Program-made: the position numbers and the translations under genes
The notes under the pieces: generated by a model
Told to the model about the DNA's origin: nothing
Databases searched by the model: none
What the model saw: the letters and a program-made list of their open reading frames with translations, nothing else
Shown: in pieces, positions 34,269-35,503 of the stretch
Layout: each line of letters begins with the position of its first letter
How positions within the stretch are numbered: the stretch's first letter is position 1
Source of the DNA: Aggregatibacter actinomycetemcomitans DSM 8324
Lineage (GTDB): Bacteria > Pseudomonadota > Gammaproteobacteria > Enterobacterales > Pasteurellaceae
Direction: 5' to 3'
NCBI RefSeq assembly: GCF_000372365.1
Contig: NZ_AQUU01000018.1
Coordinates: 1-35,503 of the forward strand
DNA length: 35,503 nucleotides

Positions 34269-34760
34269 ACCCGACCCGAACTCAAAGTGGAACGTGTCAG
34301 CTATCCGGTTATTACACCGTCTGCCGCCAGAAATATCTTGATGGCGATATTGTGGAAGCCGGCGATCCGCTGGCGCGTGTTTGAGATAGAAATCTTAAAA
34401 CCGATTCAATGGATTAATGTTCGACGTAATGAATTAGGTAGTAAAGCAACAAGAGATGCTGAATGTTTATACATAGATGATTTAAGATATGATGAAAAAT
34501 CAGATAGTTTTAAACTAAAGCATCGCCAGCAGCGCGCTTCAATGTTGCTCAAAGATGTGGCTTATCGTATTCACGCTGATTTTGAAATGACAAAGGAAGC
34601 AGGCGAAAGCGATAACTATATGAAATTCGCTGAAATGTTCAAACGACGTGCCAAAAAAGGACAGTATTTTCATCAACCTTATTTGGGCTGTCGTGAGTTC
34701 CCCTGCCATTTCAGGCTACTTGAAAAAGCCGAAGACGGCTTGTCGGTCTGGCCAAAATGA
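34269..34760 (+). pseudogene. cas5: cas5 fragment, inverted
   Basis: Cas5c normally processes crRNA and belongs to Cascade in type I-C. The frame from 34269 reads TRPELKVERVSYPVITPSAA, WKPAIRWRVFEIEILKPIQW, NVRRNELGS, QRASMLLKDVAYRIHADFEM and YFHQPYLGCREFPCHFRLLE. These correspond to the family core. The first ~25 and last ~60-70 residues of a usual ~225-residue protein are missing. The left edge abuts cas4 at about 34269 and the right edge passes into the 3' end of cas3 after about 34715-34760. It is on the strand opposite to cas4 and cas3, although these genes normally run together, so the segment is inverted. The first ~150 bases are GC-rich and the following ~250 AT-rich, perhaps a mosaic. 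Confidence 0.85.
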
Positions 34761-34831
34761 TTATCGGGTGGCGACGGATAACGATAGTCATCCAAGGTTT
34801 TCTGCCAATCCGATTCCACCACGCCGTCAAG

Positions 34832-34843
34832 ATGTCGTCTGAA
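34832..34843 (+). repeat. Variant Neisseria-type uptake sequence (in cas3)
   Basis: ATGTCGTCTGAA differs by one base from both AGGTCGTCTGAA and the N. meningitidis form ATGCCGTCTGAA. Confidence 0.6.
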
Positions 34844-35354
34844 AAAATCGTCTAGCTCATTTGCCTGGACGATTTTTGGCGATTTGTCTCCGTTTTCATG
34901 AATAAGCGGAATAAACGGCACAATCAGTGCCACACCCTGATTGTCAATCAGGCGAAAGCGTTCGGCTGCGGTACGAAATTTGATTGCCAAAGGATTGTCA
35001 TTTGAAAATTCTGCGGTCAAAAGCTCTGTGATTTTGTGTTTATCCAAATCGCCTTTGCTATTGAAGCGACGGAAATATTCGGCAAATGCCAATGGAGAAA
35101 GCGGGTCGGCAAGCAAACCTGCCTTCAGCATTTCTTCGGTAATGTCCTGCCCCTGTTTCAGGCTGCCGCTTGGCGCGCCTTGCTCGGCACGAAAAACGAT
35201 GACTTCGCCCAAATCCGGCAATTTTCCTTCGCGGTTGCACCGTCCTGCTGCCTGAGCAATGCTGTCAAGCCCTGCCATCGCCCGATAAACGCAGGGAAAA
35301 TCCAAATCGACTCCTGCTTCAATCAGTTGGGTACTGACCACCCATAAAGGCTTT

Positions 35355-35366
35355 TTCAGACGACCT
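35355..35366 (-). repeat. Neisseria-type DNA uptake sequence (in cas3)
   Basis: AGGTCGTCTGAA lies on the minus strand inside the cas3 fragment, an exact copy of those in cas4. Confidence 0.85.
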
Positions 35367-35383
35367 TCGCGATACAGTTCCAA

Positions 35384-35503
35384 ATAACGGCGAACCAGTG
35401 TAAAACACCGAACAAAATGAGAAAAAGGAATAAACTAGGGAGAATGTTGAATCAAGCGGGAATAAGTGGAACAAAACCAATGAAAACAAGGGCGCAAGAA
35501 AAA
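35384..35503. other. Breakpoint sequence at the right edge
   Basis: After the end of recognisable cas3 homology near 35390 the sequence becomes A-rich. A plus-strand frame from ATG 35419 (MRKRNKLGRML...) runs off the window end. It is too short to identify and could be the start of another gene or an element that truncated cas3. Confidence 0.3.

Larger units (their letters stand above)
33667..34269 (-). pseudogene. cas4: cas4 (type I-C), 5'-truncated with an amber codon
   Basis: Cas4 is a RecB-like iron-sulfur nuclease that trims prespacers. From the right edge at about 34269 the frame reads YAFCPR, then TAG, then CALIHNEQAWAENYLTAQG and so on. The expected Cas4 start reads YAFCPRQCALIHNEQ, so CAG (Gln) has become TAG. 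The residues before YAF are lost at a junction with the inverted cas5. The remaining 168 codons from GTG 34173 keep LDLVEVEAKTGRLKPVEYKRGKPKLEP, the RecB-type core with Asp and Glu-x-Lys, and the three C-terminal cysteines in KRCKACSLVEICQPALLGKRDRSAGYVD. A product restarted at 34173 would lack the first cluster cysteine. Two AGGTCGTCTGAA signals are inside. The C-terminal end overlaps the OLD start. Confidence 0.88.
34679..35383 (-). pseudogene. cas3: cas3 fragment (helicase C-terminal part)
   Basis: Cas3 is the helicase-nuclease that destroys the target DNA. What remains is the C-terminal part: KPLWVVSTQLIEAGVDLDFPCVYRAMAG (motif V), SIAQAAGRCNREGKLP (motif VI) and about 150 residues of C-terminal domain with LADPLSPLAFAEYFRRF. 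The HD nuclease and the first RecA-like domain are gone. The frame stays open upstream to about 35434, but homology appears to stop near 35390. The extreme C-terminal residues after about 34760 read through into inverted cas5. AGGTCGTCTGAA lies at 35355-35366, with a variant at 34832-34843. Confidence 0.88.

Noticed and set aside
34679-34842. Plus-strand frames in the cas3 fragment as separate genes
   Set aside because: They lie opposite to the cas3 frame with its helicase motifs and show no independent protein character.

Overview
The window looks like chromosomal DNA of a Pasteurellaceae bacterium, most likely an Aggregatibacter species (the genus is inference). The main clue is the Haemophilus-type uptake signal core AAGTGCGGT/ACCGCACTT. 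It recurs from about 4,235 to 31,465, in both orientations, inside genes and as inverted pairs that form terminators. The core genes also resemble Haemophilus orthologues.

Layout. (1) 1-1,090: remnant of a small prophage or satellite, with two tiny overlapping membrane-protein genes, a run of hairpins, a broken antirepressor gene and an intact AlpA-type regulator. (2) 1,090-4,270: AT-rich, uptake-signal-free accessory DNA with an orphan DUF7689-like gene, a secreted 5-hydroxyisourate hydrolase preceded by a strong CRP-like site, and about 1.1 kb without a recognisable gene. (3) 4,275-25,160: housekeeping DNA: accA-pdxY-tilS, a PurR-box-linked purine permease gene broken by an internal deletion, a DUF805 gene, galE-hypA-ampG, adk, a four-tRNA operon, hemA-nagC, gloB and yafS (divergent), a glucose-type PTS gene, a DUF1508 gene, manA, ycaO, yhcB and a DegP/DegQ protease. 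(4) 25,211-30,135: a minus-strand TPP riboswitch, a thiD remnant, thiB-thiP-thiQ and bioB, which appears to ride on the thiamine operon. (5) 30,202-35,503: a decayed type I-C CRISPR-Cas locus.

The CRISPR region is the most unusual part. On the minus strand, cas4, an OLD-family ATPase/TOPRIM nuclease gene, cas1 and cas2 lead to a leader and an array of only two repeats and one spacer. cas1, cas2 and the OLD gene look intact, and the OLD gene overlaps the end of cas4. cas4 has lost its first residues and carries an amber codon. An inverted internal piece of cas5 and a C-terminal piece of cas3 follow. cas7 and cas8c are not in the window. The cas4 and cas3 blocks carry 12-bp Neisseria-type DNA uptake sequences (AGGTCGTCTGAA) and no Pasteurellaceae signal, while cas1 carries the Pasteurellaceae signal. 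This suggests the cas4/cas5/cas3 block came from a Neisseriaceae donor, plausibly between naturally competent oral bacteria.

All calls come from reading the sequence and remembered family features. No database search was run.
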